From NCEH01 sp043195125 (GTDB lineage Bacteria; Pseudomonadota; Alphaproteobacteria; Rhizobiales; Xanthobacteraceae): a stretch of 64,000 nt of DNA. How positions within the stretch are numbered: the first letter of the stretch is position 1; every line of letters starts with the position of its first letter. The position numbers and the translations under genes were made by a program. Positions 25,954-34,322 of the stretch are shown here, in pieces. The DNA lies in assembly GCF_043195125.1 (NCBI RefSeq), contig NZ_JBAFWR010000007.1, one strand, 5' to 3'. The notes beneath the pieces were generated by a model. It saw only the letters and a program-made list of their open reading frames with translations. It ran no database searches and was not told where the DNA came from.

Positions 25954-26412
25954 GTGCAGGAGCGCGGGTTGGGCGAGACTTTCATGCAGATGGCGCTCAA
26001 TGAGGCGCGCGCGGCGGCCGAACGGGGCGAAGTGCCGGTCGGCGCGGTTCTGGTGCGCGGCTCGACCGTGGTCGCCCGCGACGGCAACCGCACGCGCGAA
26101 TTGGCCGATCCCACGGCGCATGCGGAAATGCAGGTGCTGCGCGCCGGGGCCAAGGTGCTCAGCGCCGAGCGCCTGCTGTCCTGCGATCTCTATGTGACGC
26201 TGGAGCCGTGCGCCATGTGCGCAGCCGCGATCTCATTCGCCCGCATCCGCAGGCTGTATTATGGCGCGCCCGACCCCAAGGGCGGCGCGGTGGAGAGCGG
26301 CCCGCGCTTTTATACCCAGCCGACCTGCCATCACGCACCCGAAGTCTATGGCGGCATCGCCGAGCGGCAGGCGGCGGACGTGCTGCGCGCGTTTTTCAAG
26401 GACCGGCGCTGA
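25954..26412 (+). CDS. tadA: tRNA adenosine(34) deaminase
   Basis: About 152-residue zinc deaminase converting A34 to inosine in tRNA-Arg(ACG). Zinc motifs HAEMQ and PCAMCAAA are present, with PVGAVLV, NRTRELADPTAHAE and the C-terminal YYGAPDPKGGAVESG...CHHAPEVY typical of TadA. The start is uncertain: GTG 25954 gives an N-terminus (MQERGLGETFMQMAL) that matches the extra residues of homologues, while ATG 25984 is the first ATG. It is divergent from the pseudouridine-synthase gene with a gap of about 36 nt. Confidence 0.92.
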   Translation: MQERGLGETFMQMALNEARAAAERGEVPVGAVLVRGSTVVARDGNRTRELADPTAHAEMQVLRAGAKVLSAERLLSCDLYVTLEPCAMCAAAISFARIRRLYYGAPDPKGGAVESGPRFYTQPTCHHAPEVYGGIAERQAADVLRAFFKDRR

Positions 26413-26420
26413 AGCGCGGT

Positions 26421-26477
26421 CTCACCTCTCCCCGTGGAGGAGAGGTCGGCCGCGCAGCAGGCGGGTGAGGGGGGCAC
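26421..26477. repeat. Intergenic palindromic repeat, copy A
   Basis: GC-rich element with an inner hairpin (CCTCTCC/GGAGAGG) inside outer arms CTCACC/GGGTGAG, lying between tadA and the dehalogenase gene. It shares the block GGAGAGGTCG, CCGCGCAGC and GGCGGGTGAGGGGG with the element at 47011-47077. This type of REP-like intergenic repeat is frequent in Alphaproteobacteria. Confidence 0.6.
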
Positions 26478-26536
26478 AAGGGCGCGACGCCGGCTCAAAG
26501 CGCGATGCCCGCAGCTTCACCCCAAGCGTAGCGCTT

Positions 26537-27436
26537 TCAGCCCAGGAAGCCTTGCAGCGCCTTCAGCGTCGCCTCGGGATTTTCCTCGCACAGGAAATGC
26601 CCCGCCTCCACGGCTTGCCCCTCGATCTTCGGCGCGAACACCCGCCATGCGTCCAGCGGGGTGACGCCCCGGCTCGGAATCCCGTGTGCGCCCCAGATCG
26701 CGAACACCGGGCATTCGATCACCCGGCCGGCGGCAAGGTCGGCTTCGTCATGGGCAAGGTCGATGGTGGCGCCGGCGCGATAATCCTCGCACATGGCGCG
26801 GATATGGTCCGGCGAGGCATAGGCGGCGCGATAATGGGCGAGCGCCCGCGCATCGAAGGCGGAAAGATCCTTCGCCGCGGTCCAGCTTGCCAGGGTGTGG
26901 TCGAGATAGAAGCGCGGATTGCCGCCGATCAGGGTTTCCGGCAGCGGATAAGGCTGGGCGAGGAACGCCCAATGATACACCTGGAGCGCGCGCGCCCGGT
27001 CCATGCCGTGCCACATGGCGAGTGTCGGCACGATGTCCAGCACCGCGAGCCGGTCCACCCGCCCGGGGGCATCGAGCGCCAGCCGATAGCCCACCCGCGC
27101 CCCGCGATCGTGGCCCGCCAGCGCGAAATGGGCATGGCCGAGGGTCTCCATGAGCGAAACCAGGGCGGCGCCGGTGGCGCGCTTGGAATAGGGCGCATGG
27201 TCCTTGCCGGGTGCGGGCGCGGCGCTCCAGCCATAGCCGGGCAGGTCCGGGATCACCAGGCGATGGGTCTTGGCCAGCTCCCCCGCGAGGCGATGCCACA
27301 TGACGCCGGTCTGCGGATAGCCGTGCAGCAGCAGCAGCGGCGGCCCCTCTCCACCGGTGCGCGCGAACAGGCGCCCGGCGGGCGTATCCACATTATGGGA
27401 CGAGAAGCCGGGAAACAGGTCGACGAGATCGGGCAT
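26537..27436 (-). CDS. Probable fluoroacetate/haloacetate dehalogenase
   Basis: 299-residue alpha/beta hydrolase. It aligns without gaps, as far as I recall the sequence, to fluoroacetate dehalogenase RPA1163 of Rhodopseudomonas palustris. The functional residues fall at the same numbers: nucleophile Asp110, Arg111 and Arg114 for carboxylate, Asp134 and His280 of the triad, and halide pocket His155, Trp156, Tyr219. Motifs: LLLLHGYPQTGVMWHR, AGHDRGAR, VYHWAFLAQP, AGHFLCEENPE. The reaction would be hydrolysis of fluoroacetate or chloroacetate to glycolate. Start ATG 27436 has GGAG 7 nt upstream. It lies downstream of purD on the same strand, with no other dehalogenation gene near. Confidence 0.85.
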   Translation of the reverse strand: MPDLVDLFPGFSSHNVDTPAGRLFARTGGEGPPLLLLHGYPQTGVMWHRLAGELAKTHRLVIPDLPGYGWSAAPAPGKDHAPYSKRATGAALVSLMETLGHAHFALAGHDRGARVGYRLALDAPGRVDRLAVLDIVPTLAMWHGMDRARALQVYHWAFLAQPYPLPETLIGGNPRFYLDHTLASWTAAKDLSAFDARALAHYRAAYASPDHIRAMCEDYRAGATIDLAHDEADLAAGRVIECPVFAIWGAHGIPSRGVTPLDAWRVFAPKIEGQAVEAGHFLCEENPEATLKALQGFLG

Positions 27437-27533
27437 GAGCATGCTCCGCGCGGGAGGGCGGCATTGGAAGCGCCGAAGGTGGCACGGCCGGACGGCTGGG
27501 GCCAGAGCCCCGCCCACCGGCGCGAAGGGCCGC

Positions 27534-28790
27534 TCAGTCGAGCGCGCGCCAGCCGATGTCGTTGCGATAGAAGCCGTCCGGCCAATCGATGCGGGTGGCG
27601 GCACGATAGGCCTTGTCACGGGCCTCGCGCAGCGTATCGCCGATGGCGGTGACGTTCAGCACGCGCCCGCCGTTGGACACGATCTTGGCGCCCGAGCGCT
27701 TGGTGCCGGCCTGGAAGACGATCACGCCCTCTTCCTTTTCGGCGTCCTCGATGCCGCGGATCTCCGAGCCGGTCTGGTGCGGGCCGGGATAGCCGCGGCT
27801 GGCGTAGACCACCGTGATGGCGCTCTTGGGCGACCATTGCGGCGCGGCGCCCGCGAGTTCGCCGTGGGCGGCGGCGTTGAGCAGGGCGAGGAGATCGCTC
27901 TCCAGGCGCGGCATCAGCACCTGGCATTCCGGATCGCCGAACCGGCAATTGTATTCCACCAGCTTCGGCCCGCTCTGCGTCAGCATGAGGCCGGCATAGA
28001 GGATGCCGCGATAGGGGCTGCCCTCGGCCACCATGGCGCGTGCCGTGGGCACGACGATTTCCGCGATCGCCCGCGCTTCCAGCTCGGCGGTCAGCACCGG
28101 GGCCGGGGAATAGGCGCCCATGCCGCCGGTGTTGGGGCCGAGGTCGCCGTCGAAGGCGCGCTTGTGGTCCTGCGCGCTGCCGAAGGGAATGACGGTCTCG
28201 CCATCGACGAGGCAGAAGAGGCTGGCCTCCTCGCCCTCCATGAATTCCTCGATCAGCACTTCCTGCCCGCCGCCGGCGAACACCTGGTCGATGGCGGCAA
28301 TGGCTTCTTCCACCGTCAGCGCCACCACGACGCCCTTGCCGGCCATCAGGCCGTCGGCCTTGATGACGATGGGCGCACCTTCGGTGGTCACGTAGGCCCA
28401 GGCGGCTTCCGGCTTGGTGAAGCGGGCGAAGGCGGCGGTGGGAATGCCGTGGGCGCGGCACAATTCCTTGGTGAAGAGCTTGGACCCTTCCAGGCGGGCG
28501 GCGGCGGCCGTGGGGCCGAAGGCGGGGATGCCGGCCTCGGCCAGGCGATCGACCAGGCCCGCCACCAGGGGCGCCTCGGGGCCCACCACCACCAGCTCGA
28601 TGCCGTTCTTCTTGCACCACGTCACCAGGGTGTCGTGGGCGGAGAGCGCTATGCCTTCCACCAGCTCGGCATGATCCGCGATGCCGGGATTGCCCGGCAG
28701 GGCATAGAGCTGAGCGATGCTAGGGCTCTGCGCGAGCTTCCAGGCGAGGGCATGCTCGCGGCCACCGGAACCGAGCAGAAGCACATTCAT
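27534..28790 (-). CDS. purD: Phosphoribosylamine-glycine ligase (GARS)
   Basis: 418-residue ATP-grasp enzyme of de novo purine synthesis, joining phosphoribosylamine and glycine. Diagnostic features: VLLLGSGGREHALAWKL, ALPGNPGI, VVVGPEAPLVAGLVD, KADGLMAGKGVVVA, the SAQDHKRAFDGDLGPNTGGMGAYSP signature and EYNCRFGDPECQVLMPRL. Normal length. Divergent from xseA with a 132-nt gap. Confidence 0.97.
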   Translation of the reverse strand: MNVLLLGSGGREHALAWKLAQSPSIAQLYALPGNPGIADHAELVEGIALSAHDTLVTWCKKNGIELVVVGPEAPLVAGLVDRLAEAGIPAFGPTAAAARLEGSKLFTKELCRAHGIPTAAFARFTKPEAAWAYVTTEGAPIVIKADGLMAGKGVVVALTVEEAIAAIDQVFAGGGQEVLIEEFMEGEEASLFCLVDGETVIPFGSAQDHKRAFDGDLGPNTGGMGAYSPAPVLTAELEARAIAEIVVPTARAMVAEGSPYRGILYAGLMLTQSGPKLVEYNCRFGDPECQVLMPRLESDLLALLNAAAHGELAGAAPQWSPKSAITVVYASRGYPGPHQTGSEIRGIEDAEKEEGVIVFQAGTKRSGAKIVSNGGRVLNVTAIGDTLREARDKAYRAATRIDWPDGFYRNDIGWRALD

Positions 28791-28922
28791 GCGGCGTCAT
28801 CTCCCTTTTTAACTTCGCTATCGACTTGCGGGCTTCCAAACAAGGGGGGAGGCATTGCGCTCGCCGCATATGAGATGATGCCGCTATGCTCTTGCCAAGA
28901 TCGTATGCAGCGATGTGAGTCG

Positions 28923-30542
28923 ATGGTCCAACTGCCCGAACCCCATGCCAATGCTCCCGAATGGAGCGTTTCGGAACTCTCCGCCGCGCTCCGCCGCACG
29001 GTGGAGGATGCCTATGGCCATGTCCGCGTGCGGGGCGAAATTTCCGGTTACCGCGGCCCGCATTCCTCCGGCCATGCGTATTTCTCGCTGAAGGACGACG
29101 GGGCCCGGCTCGATGCCGTGGTGTGGAAGGGCAATTTCGCCCGCCTCAAGCTGCGGCCTGAAGAGGGGCTGGAGGTGATCGCCGTCGGGCGGCTGACCAC
29201 CTATCCCGGCAAGTCGGGCTACCAGATCATTATCGAATCCCTGGAGTTCGCTGGCGCAGGCGCCATCATGGCGATGCTGGAGGAGCGCAAGCGCCGGCTC
29301 GCCGCCGAAGGCCTGTTCGATCCCGCGCGCAAGACGCTGCTGCCCTATCTGCCGAACGTCATCGGCATCGTCACCTCGCCCACCGGCGCCGTCATCCGCG
29401 ACATCCTGCACCGGCTCGCGGATCGTTTTCCGCGCCGGGTCGTCGTTTGGCCGGTGCGGGTGCAGGGCGATACCTGCGCCGCCGAGGTCTCCGCCGCCAT
29501 TCGTGGCTTCAACGCCTTGCCGCACGATGGACCGGTGCCGCGACCGGACGTGATTATCGTCGCGCGCGGCGGCGGATCGCTGGAAGACCTGCTGGGCTTT
29601 TCCGAGGAAGCGGTGGTGCGCGCCGCCGCCGAAAGCGCGATCCCGCTCGTCTCCGCTGTCGGCCATGAGACCGACGTGACGCTGATCGATTTTGCCGCCG
29701 ACGTGCGCGCGCCGACCCCCACCGCCGCCGCCGAGATGGTGGTGCCGGTGCGGGCGGATCTGCTGGTGGCGGTGGAAGGGCTTGGCGGCCGGCTCATGGC
29801 CGCGCCCTTGCGCCTGCTGGAGCGCCGGCGCGGCGAATTGCGCGGTCTCGCGCGCCTGCTGCCTTCCGCCGATGCACTTTTGGCAATTCCCCGCCAGCGG
29901 CTCGATGCGGCATCGGGCCGCCTGCCGCGCGCGTTGCGCGCCAATGCGTTCGCCCATCGCATCCAGTTCCAGAAGGCCAGCGCGCGGCTGTCCCCCTCAA
30001 GCTTGAAGGCGCGTTTGGAACGGGCGCGCGAGCGCAACGCGAGCCTCGGCACGAATCTTGAGCGCTGCCTGCGGCGGGCGGTGGAGCGCAAGCGCGAGCG
30101 CTTTTCCGCCATCGGAGCCGGGCTCGATGCGGCCCGCCGCGCGCAGCGGGTCCACATCGCCCGCAATCGGGATCGGCTGGAAGGGCTCGGCGATCGCGCG
30201 AGCAGGGCGGCGCGCATCCTGCTGCGCGAGCGGCGGCGCCAGCTTTCGAGCGCCGCGCAGGTGTTGGGCGCCTTGTCGTATAAGGGCGTGCTAAAGCGCG
30301 GCTTCGCTTTGGTGCGCGATGCGCAGGGCGTGGCCGTGCGCACGGCCGGGGCGATCGCACACGGCGCGGCGCTGGAATTGGAATTCGCCGACGGGCGCGT
30401 CGGCGTGGTGGCGAATGGTGCCGGCGCCCCTCCGCTTCCGCCCACCGGCGGGCCGACCGTTGCCCCGCCGGCACGGCCCAAGTCGGCGCGCACGCGCGGT
30501 GGCGACAAGGCAAAATCCCAGCCCGGCCTGTTCGACCTTTGA
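28923..30542 (+). CDS. xseA: Exodeoxyribonuclease VII large subunit
   Basis: 539-residue nuclease subunit. An N-terminal OB fold (about 10-105: VSELSAALRRTVEDAYGHVRVRGEISGYRG, SGHAYFSLKDD) precedes the catalytic domain with IGIVTSPTGAVIRDILHRL, RGGGSLEDLLGFSEEAVVRA and SAVGHETDVTLIDFAAD. A long Arg-rich coiled region and a C-terminal tail ending in QPGLFDL complete it. ExoVII degrades single-stranded DNA to oligonucleotides with the small subunit XseB, not encoded here. Start ATG 28923 fits family N-termini; ATGs at 28875, 28878 and 28905 are also in frame. Confidence 0.95.
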   Translation: MVQLPEPHANAPEWSVSELSAALRRTVEDAYGHVRVRGEISGYRGPHSSGHAYFSLKDDGARLDAVVWKGNFARLKLRPEEGLEVIAVGRLTTYPGKSGYQIIIESLEFAGAGAIMAMLEERKRRLAAEGLFDPARKTLLPYLPNVIGIVTSPTGAVIRDILHRLADRFPRRVVVWPVRVQGDTCAAEVSAAIRGFNALPHDGPVPRPDVIIVARGGGSLEDLLGFSEEAVVRAAAESAIPLVSAVGHETDVTLIDFAADVRAPTPTAAAEMVVPVRADLLVAVEGLGGRLMAAPLRLLERRRGELRGLARLLPSADALLAIPRQRLDAASGRLPRALRANAFAHRIQFQKASARLSPSSLKARLERARERNASLGTNLERCLRRAVERKRERFSAIGAGLDAARRAQRVHIARNRDRLEGLGDRASRAARILLRERRRQLSSAAQVLGALSYKGVLKRGFALVRDAQGVAVRTAGAIAHGAALELEFADGRVGVVANGAGAPPLPPTGGPTVAPPARPKSARTRGGDKAKSQPGLFDL

Positions 30543-30622
30543 CAATGGATGCAACGGCTCTTTCGGTCGGCGGCGGTTGGGCTTATGTTGACCCGGCTAG
30601 ATGAGGCCTTGTTTTAACCGTG

Positions 30623-30850
30623 ATGAACAGATTCGAGCGCTTTCCCGAAGGCAATGGCGAAGCCGAGCTGCGCTATCTGGATGGCGAATTCCGCATTGTG
30701 CGCCCCGGCACCTTCGTGCGCTGTGCCGTGACCGGCCAGGGGATCGCGCTGGACGAGTTGCGCTATTGGAGCGTCGACCTGCAGGAAGCCTATGCCGACC
30801 CGCAGGCGGTGCTGACGCGCGTCAATCAGCTCCGCCGCCAGCAGGGCTGA
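30623..30850 (+). CDS. DUF2093 family small protein
   Basis: 75-residue protein of the DUF2093 family, common in Hyphomicrobiales. It has MNRFERFPEGNGEAELRYLDG, VRPGTFVRCAVTG and LDELRYWSVDLQEAY. Its look (a short beta-rich protein with a CAVTG cysteine) suggests a small regulatory or zinc-ribbon-like protein, but the function is unknown. Start ATG 30623, immediately after a GTG. It follows xseA by 80 nt, and its last 29 nt overlap the 3' end of lpxK on the other strand. Confidence 0.88.
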   Translation: MNRFERFPEGNGEAELRYLDGEFRIVRPGTFVRCAVTGQGIALDELRYWSVDLQEAYADPQAVLTRVNQLRRQQG

Positions 30851-31859
30851 GCCTGCGCGCGGCGCGTGTCTGCGCCAGCGCGATGAGCGCATCGAAGCTC
30901 TGAGCGCCATCCAGCTCCAACCCCACCCGCAGGATGCGGAGGTGCGCGCGCACCTCGTCAAAGCCTTGCGCGCCAAGCCGGGCGGCATCCTTCGCGGTGG
31001 TCACCAGGCACAGCCCGCCCGCCTCCGCCTCGCGGTGGAGGGTGGAAAGATCGGCGGGCGTGTAGGGATGATGATCCGCAAACGCCTGGCTCTCCACCAC
31101 GTCGAGCTCGAGGTCGCGCAGGGTCCGGAAGAATTTGTCCGGCCGCCCGATTCCGGCGAAGGCGAAGATGCGCCGGCCGGCGAGCGCGGCGGCATCCTCG
31201 GCGTCCGCCACAAGCTTGCCGCGCAGAACCTCCAGCCGCCCCGCGGCTCGCGCGGCCACCGCTTTTCCGGCCTCTCCCGGACCGACCACCAACAGCGCAT
31301 CCGCCCGCGCCGCCTGGCCGGGGAAGGGCGCGCGCAGCGGGCCCGCAGGAAGCACGCGCCCATTGCCGAGCCCGGCCGCGCCGTCCACCACCAGCAGGCT
31401 GGCGTCCTTGTGCAGGGAGGGGTTCTGAAACCCGTCGTCCATCACGATGTGCGAGGCGCCCTGCGCCACCGCGAGCCGCGCCCCGGCGACCCGGTCGCGC
31501 GAAACGACCGTAGGGGCCGCCTGGGCCAGGAGCAGGGCTTCATCCCCCACGGCCGCGGCATCGTGGCGGGCGAGGTCCACCAGCAGCGGGCCGGCTTCGC
31601 GCCCGCCATGGCCGCGCAGCAGGGCGAAGGGCGTGGCGCCGCGCGCCTTCAGCCGGCCGAGCAGCGCAAGGGCGGTGGGCGTCTTGCCCGCACCGCCTAC
31701 CGTGGGATTGCCGACGCAGATCACCGGCACGTCCACCGCGACGCCGGGCTGCGCCATCCGGCGCAACGTCACCGCGCCGACGATCCAGCCGACCGGCGCA
31801 AGCAGCAGGCCGGCGAGGGAGCGCGGGTGCGACCAGAAGGCGGGCGCCCGGGCGAACAT
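30822..31859 (-). CDS. lpxK: Tetraacyldisaccharide 4'-kinase
   Basis: 345-residue inner-membrane-associated kinase that phosphorylates the lipid A precursor at the 4' position. N-terminal FWSHPRSLAGLLLAPVGWIVGAVTLRR membrane anchor, then the P-loop VGNPTVGGAGKTP, the DDGFQNPSLHKD motif, and DHHPYTPADL with LVTTAKDAARL near the C-terminus. Start ATG 31859 overlaps the waaA stop by one nucleotide (TGATG), so the two are translationally coupled. Confidence 0.95.
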   Translation of the reverse strand: MFARAPAFWSHPRSLAGLLLAPVGWIVGAVTLRRMAQPGVAVDVPVICVGNPTVGGAGKTPTALALLGRLKARGATPFALLRGHGGREAGPLLVDLARHDAAAVGDEALLLAQAAPTVVSRDRVAGARLAVAQGASHIVMDDGFQNPSLHKDASLLVVDGAAGLGNGRVLPAGPLRAPFPGQAARADALLVVGPGEAGKAVAARAAGRLEVLRGKLVADAEDAAALAGRRIFAFAGIGRPDKFFRTLRDLELDVVESQAFADHHPYTPADLSTLHREAEAGGLCLVTTAKDAARLGAQGFDEVRAHLRILRVGLELDGAQSFDALIALAQTRAARRLSPAGGGAD

Positions 31860-33151
31860 CAGCGCGCGAGGCGAATGTGGAGGAGATACGGCTCGATGGC
31901 CGAGAGCGTGCGGTCCAGGGCGCCGCCGAGCTGATCCACCACCTGGCGGGCAGCGGCGGCGGTCTGCGCATGGAGAGAACCGTCGAACAGCAGCGCGGAG
32001 ACGCACTGGGCGATGTCGCCGTCATTCTGCACCAGGGCCGCGCCGTGGCGCTCGTCGAGCCGCGCGTAGATGGAGCCGAAATTCCACACATGGGGGCCGT
32101 GCAGGGCGACCGAGCCGAGCTTGGCGGGCTCGATGGGATTCTGCCCGCCATGGCGCACCAGCGAGCCGCCCATGAACACCACGGGGGCGAGGCGATAGAA
32201 CAGGCCCAGCTCGCCGATGGTGTCGGCGACATAGATGTCGGTTCCCGCGTCCGGCAGATAGCCGTCGCTGCGCTGCGCCGCCGCCAGATTGGCCGCCTCG
32301 GCGAGAAGGCGCACCTCCGCGCCCCGCTCGGGATGGCGCGGGGCGATGATGGTGAGGAGGTCGGGAAATTCCTCCGCCAGCCGGCGGTGGGCGGCGAGTA
32401 CGATTTCTTCCTCACCGGGATGAGTGGAGGCGGCGAGGAAGATCGGGCGATCGCCGCATTCCGCACTCATGCGGTCGAGCGTCTTGGCGTCGGCGGGCGG
32501 GGCGGGGGCGTCGAACTTGAGATTGCCCACCACTTCCACGCGCGGCGCGCCGAGCGCCTTGAAGCGCACCGCGTCGTCGCGGCTCTGCGCAAGGCAGAGA
32601 TCGACCCGCGAGAGCAGCGCGCGCGCGCTCTTCGGCAGATGCGCCCAGCGCTCCGCCGAGCGGCGCGAGAGGCGCCCGTTCACCAGCACCAAAGGCGTGT
32701 TGCGGCGGCCGAGCTCGCTCATGAGGTTCGGCCACAATTCCGATTCCGCGAGCAGTACGAGGTCCGGCTTCCAATGATCCAGGAACCGGCCGACGAAGCG
32801 GTGGGCGTCCAGCGGCATGAATTGGTGGATCACCGATGGGTGCGCCCGCCGGGCCGCGATGCGGCTGGAGGTCAGCGTGCCGGAGGTGAGCAATATGCCA
32901 TAGCCGCGCCCCGCCAGTCGTTCGATCAGCGGCAGAACGGAGACGATCTCGCCGACGCTCGCGCCATGCACCCAGATCAACGGGCCGCGCGGGCGGGCGG
33001 CGCTGGCGATGCCGCGGCGTTCGGAGAGGCGCGCGGGATCTTCCTTGCCCTTGCCCACGCGGTAGCTGAGCCAGGCGGGGGTGAGCAGCGCTGCCGCAGA
33101 CGTGACGCCCCGATACAGGCGCAGCGGAACCGGCAGGCGGATGCCCTTCAT
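31859..33151 (-). CDS. waaA: Kdo transferase
   Basis: 430-residue membrane-anchored glycosyltransferase (GT30) that transfers Kdo from CMP-Kdo to lipid IVA. It has an N-terminal hydrophobic anchor (YRGVTSAAALLTPAWLSYRVGKGKED), IWVHGASVGEIVSVLPLIE with the catalytic Glu, AESELWPNLMSELGRRNTPLVLVNGRLS, and C-terminal FMGGSLVRHGGQNPIEPAKLGSVALHGPHVWNF. Start ATG 33151 overlaps the upstream DUF374 gene by the ATGA motif. The Kdo synthesis gene kdsA is not seen in the window. Confidence 0.95.
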   Translation of the reverse strand: MKGIRLPVPLRLYRGVTSAAALLTPAWLSYRVGKGKEDPARLSERRGIASAARPRGPLIWVHGASVGEIVSVLPLIERLAGRGYGILLTSGTLTSSRIAARRAHPSVIHQFMPLDAHRFVGRFLDHWKPDLVLLAESELWPNLMSELGRRNTPLVLVNGRLSRRSAERWAHLPKSARALLSRVDLCLAQSRDDAVRFKALGAPRVEVVGNLKFDAPAPPADAKTLDRMSAECGDRPIFLAASTHPGEEEIVLAAHRRLAEEFPDLLTIIAPRHPERGAEVRLLAEAANLAAAQRSDGYLPDAGTDIYVADTIGELGLFYRLAPVVFMGGSLVRHGGQNPIEPAKLGSVALHGPHVWNFGSIYARLDERHGAALVQNDGDIAQCVSALLFDGSLHAQTAAAARQVVDQLGGALDRTLSAIEPYLLHIRLAR

Positions 33152-33852
33152 GCCGGCGCCCCCTGCGGGCGGCCGACCATCGCCTCGGCCCGGGCGGTGA
33201 TGGTCTCGAGGCTGCGTTGCAATTGCGCACGTGCCGCCTGCATGCCGGCCTCGTCCACGTCGCGATCGACGAAGATCGGGTCGCCGACCACCGCCGCCCC
33301 GCGCCCGAACGGCAGGTTGAGGCTGGCCTTGTCCCAGCTCTTCAGGACGATGCGGTTGGCGGTGGCCATGGCGATCGGCAGGATCGGCCGGCCGGAATGG
33401 CGCGCGATGGTGATCACGCCAAGGCCGGCGCGGCGGGCGATCTTCGGCACGTCTGCGGTCATGGCCACATTGATACCCTCGCGCAGGGTTTCGATCATGG
33501 CATAGGTGGCCGAGACGCCGCCCTTGCGATGGAAATCCCCCGGCGAGGTTGCCCCCGAGCCACGAATGGTGCCGACCCCGAGCCGTTGGGCCGCGATGGC
33601 GTTGATCTCGGCGTCCGCGTGGCGCGAGATCAGCACCTTGGCCTGATGGTGCGGCTTCATGATGAAGGGGGTGAGGAAATGCTGGCCATGCCAGAAGGTC
33701 ATGATCAGCGGCAGGTGTGCATCGATGCGCTCGTAGATGTCCGCGGGCTCCACGTCGAAACGCGTTGTGCGGGCCACCAGCGCGAAATAGGACGCGAAGG
33801 TCGTGCCGGCGGCGATCTGGAAGCCACGGTTCGTGCGAAGACGGCGCCACAT
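33148..33852 (-). CDS. DUF374 lysophospholipid acyltransferase-like protein
   Basis: 234-residue protein of the DUF374 family, related to LpxL/PlsC acyltransferases. It has TTFASYFALVARTT, LPLIMTFWHGQHFLTPF with an acyltransferase-like histidine, ISRHADAEINAIAAQRLGVGTIRGSG and ADVPKIARRAGLGVITIARHSGRPILP. In Hyphomicrobiales this gene sits before waaA and lpxK, suggesting a role in lipid A acylation or trafficking, but the reaction is not proven. Start ATG 33852. The 194-nt gap to DUF4170 shows no gene. Confidence 0.82.
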   Translation of the reverse strand: MWRRLRTNRGFQIAAGTTFASYFALVARTTRFDVEPADIYERIDAHLPLIMTFWHGQHFLTPFIMKPHHQAKVLISRHADAEINAIAAQRLGVGTIRGSGATSPGDFHRKGGVSATYAMIETLREGINVAMTADVPKIARRAGLGVITIARHSGRPILPIAMATANRIVLKSWDKASLNLPFGRGAAVVGDPIFVDRDVDEAGMQAARAQLQRSLETITARAEAMVGRPQGAPA

Positions 33853-34046
33853 GCTCAAAAAGCGTCCTGCTCCTTGTGTGGGTGCGGTTCCCGGCAGGAA
33901 CGCGAACGAGACCCACAAACCCCGAAGGGTTCATACTTTGGACGGGCGGGGAAGTATTACCCTTATGATACCGCCAGACGCAAGCGCCGCCGGGCATTGG
34001 CCCGGCCGCAAAGCCTAAGCTGAGGTCTGGTGGGAAGATTGCGCCT

Positions 34047-34295
34047 CTATTGGCCCGGCGTGTGGGTATCGGGGTCCAGCAAGCGATGCATATGGACGAC
34101 GAAATACCGCATCAGGGCATTGTCCACGGTCTGCTGGGCCTTCGCGCGCCAGGCAGCGGCGGCGCTCGCGTAGTCGGGATAGATGCCGACGATGTCGACC
34201 TTCGACAGATCCTTGAACTCGACGCCGTCGAGCTCCTTCAACTCGCCCCCGAAAACGAGGTGCAGCAATTGTTTCGGTTCGGAAGAAGTGGTCAT
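34047..34295 (-). CDS. DUF4170 family protein
   Basis: 82-residue soluble protein with the DUF4170 pattern: LLHLVFGGELKELDGVEFKDLSKVDIVGIYPDYASAAAAWRAKAQQTVDNALMRYF, then VHMHRLLDP. Function unknown. It is conserved next to the CysQ-type phosphatase and DUF374 in related genomes, so a link to envelope lipid synthesis is inferred from position only. It starts 27 nt after the phosphatase stop, likely in the same transcript. Confidence 0.85.
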   Translation of the reverse strand: MTTSSEPKQLLHLVFGGELKELDGVEFKDLSKVDIVGIYPDYASAAAAWRAKAQQTVDNALMRYFVVHMHRLLDPDTHTPGQ

Positions 34296-34322
34296 GGTGT
34301 CAACGTTCCCCGGCGGTGACGG

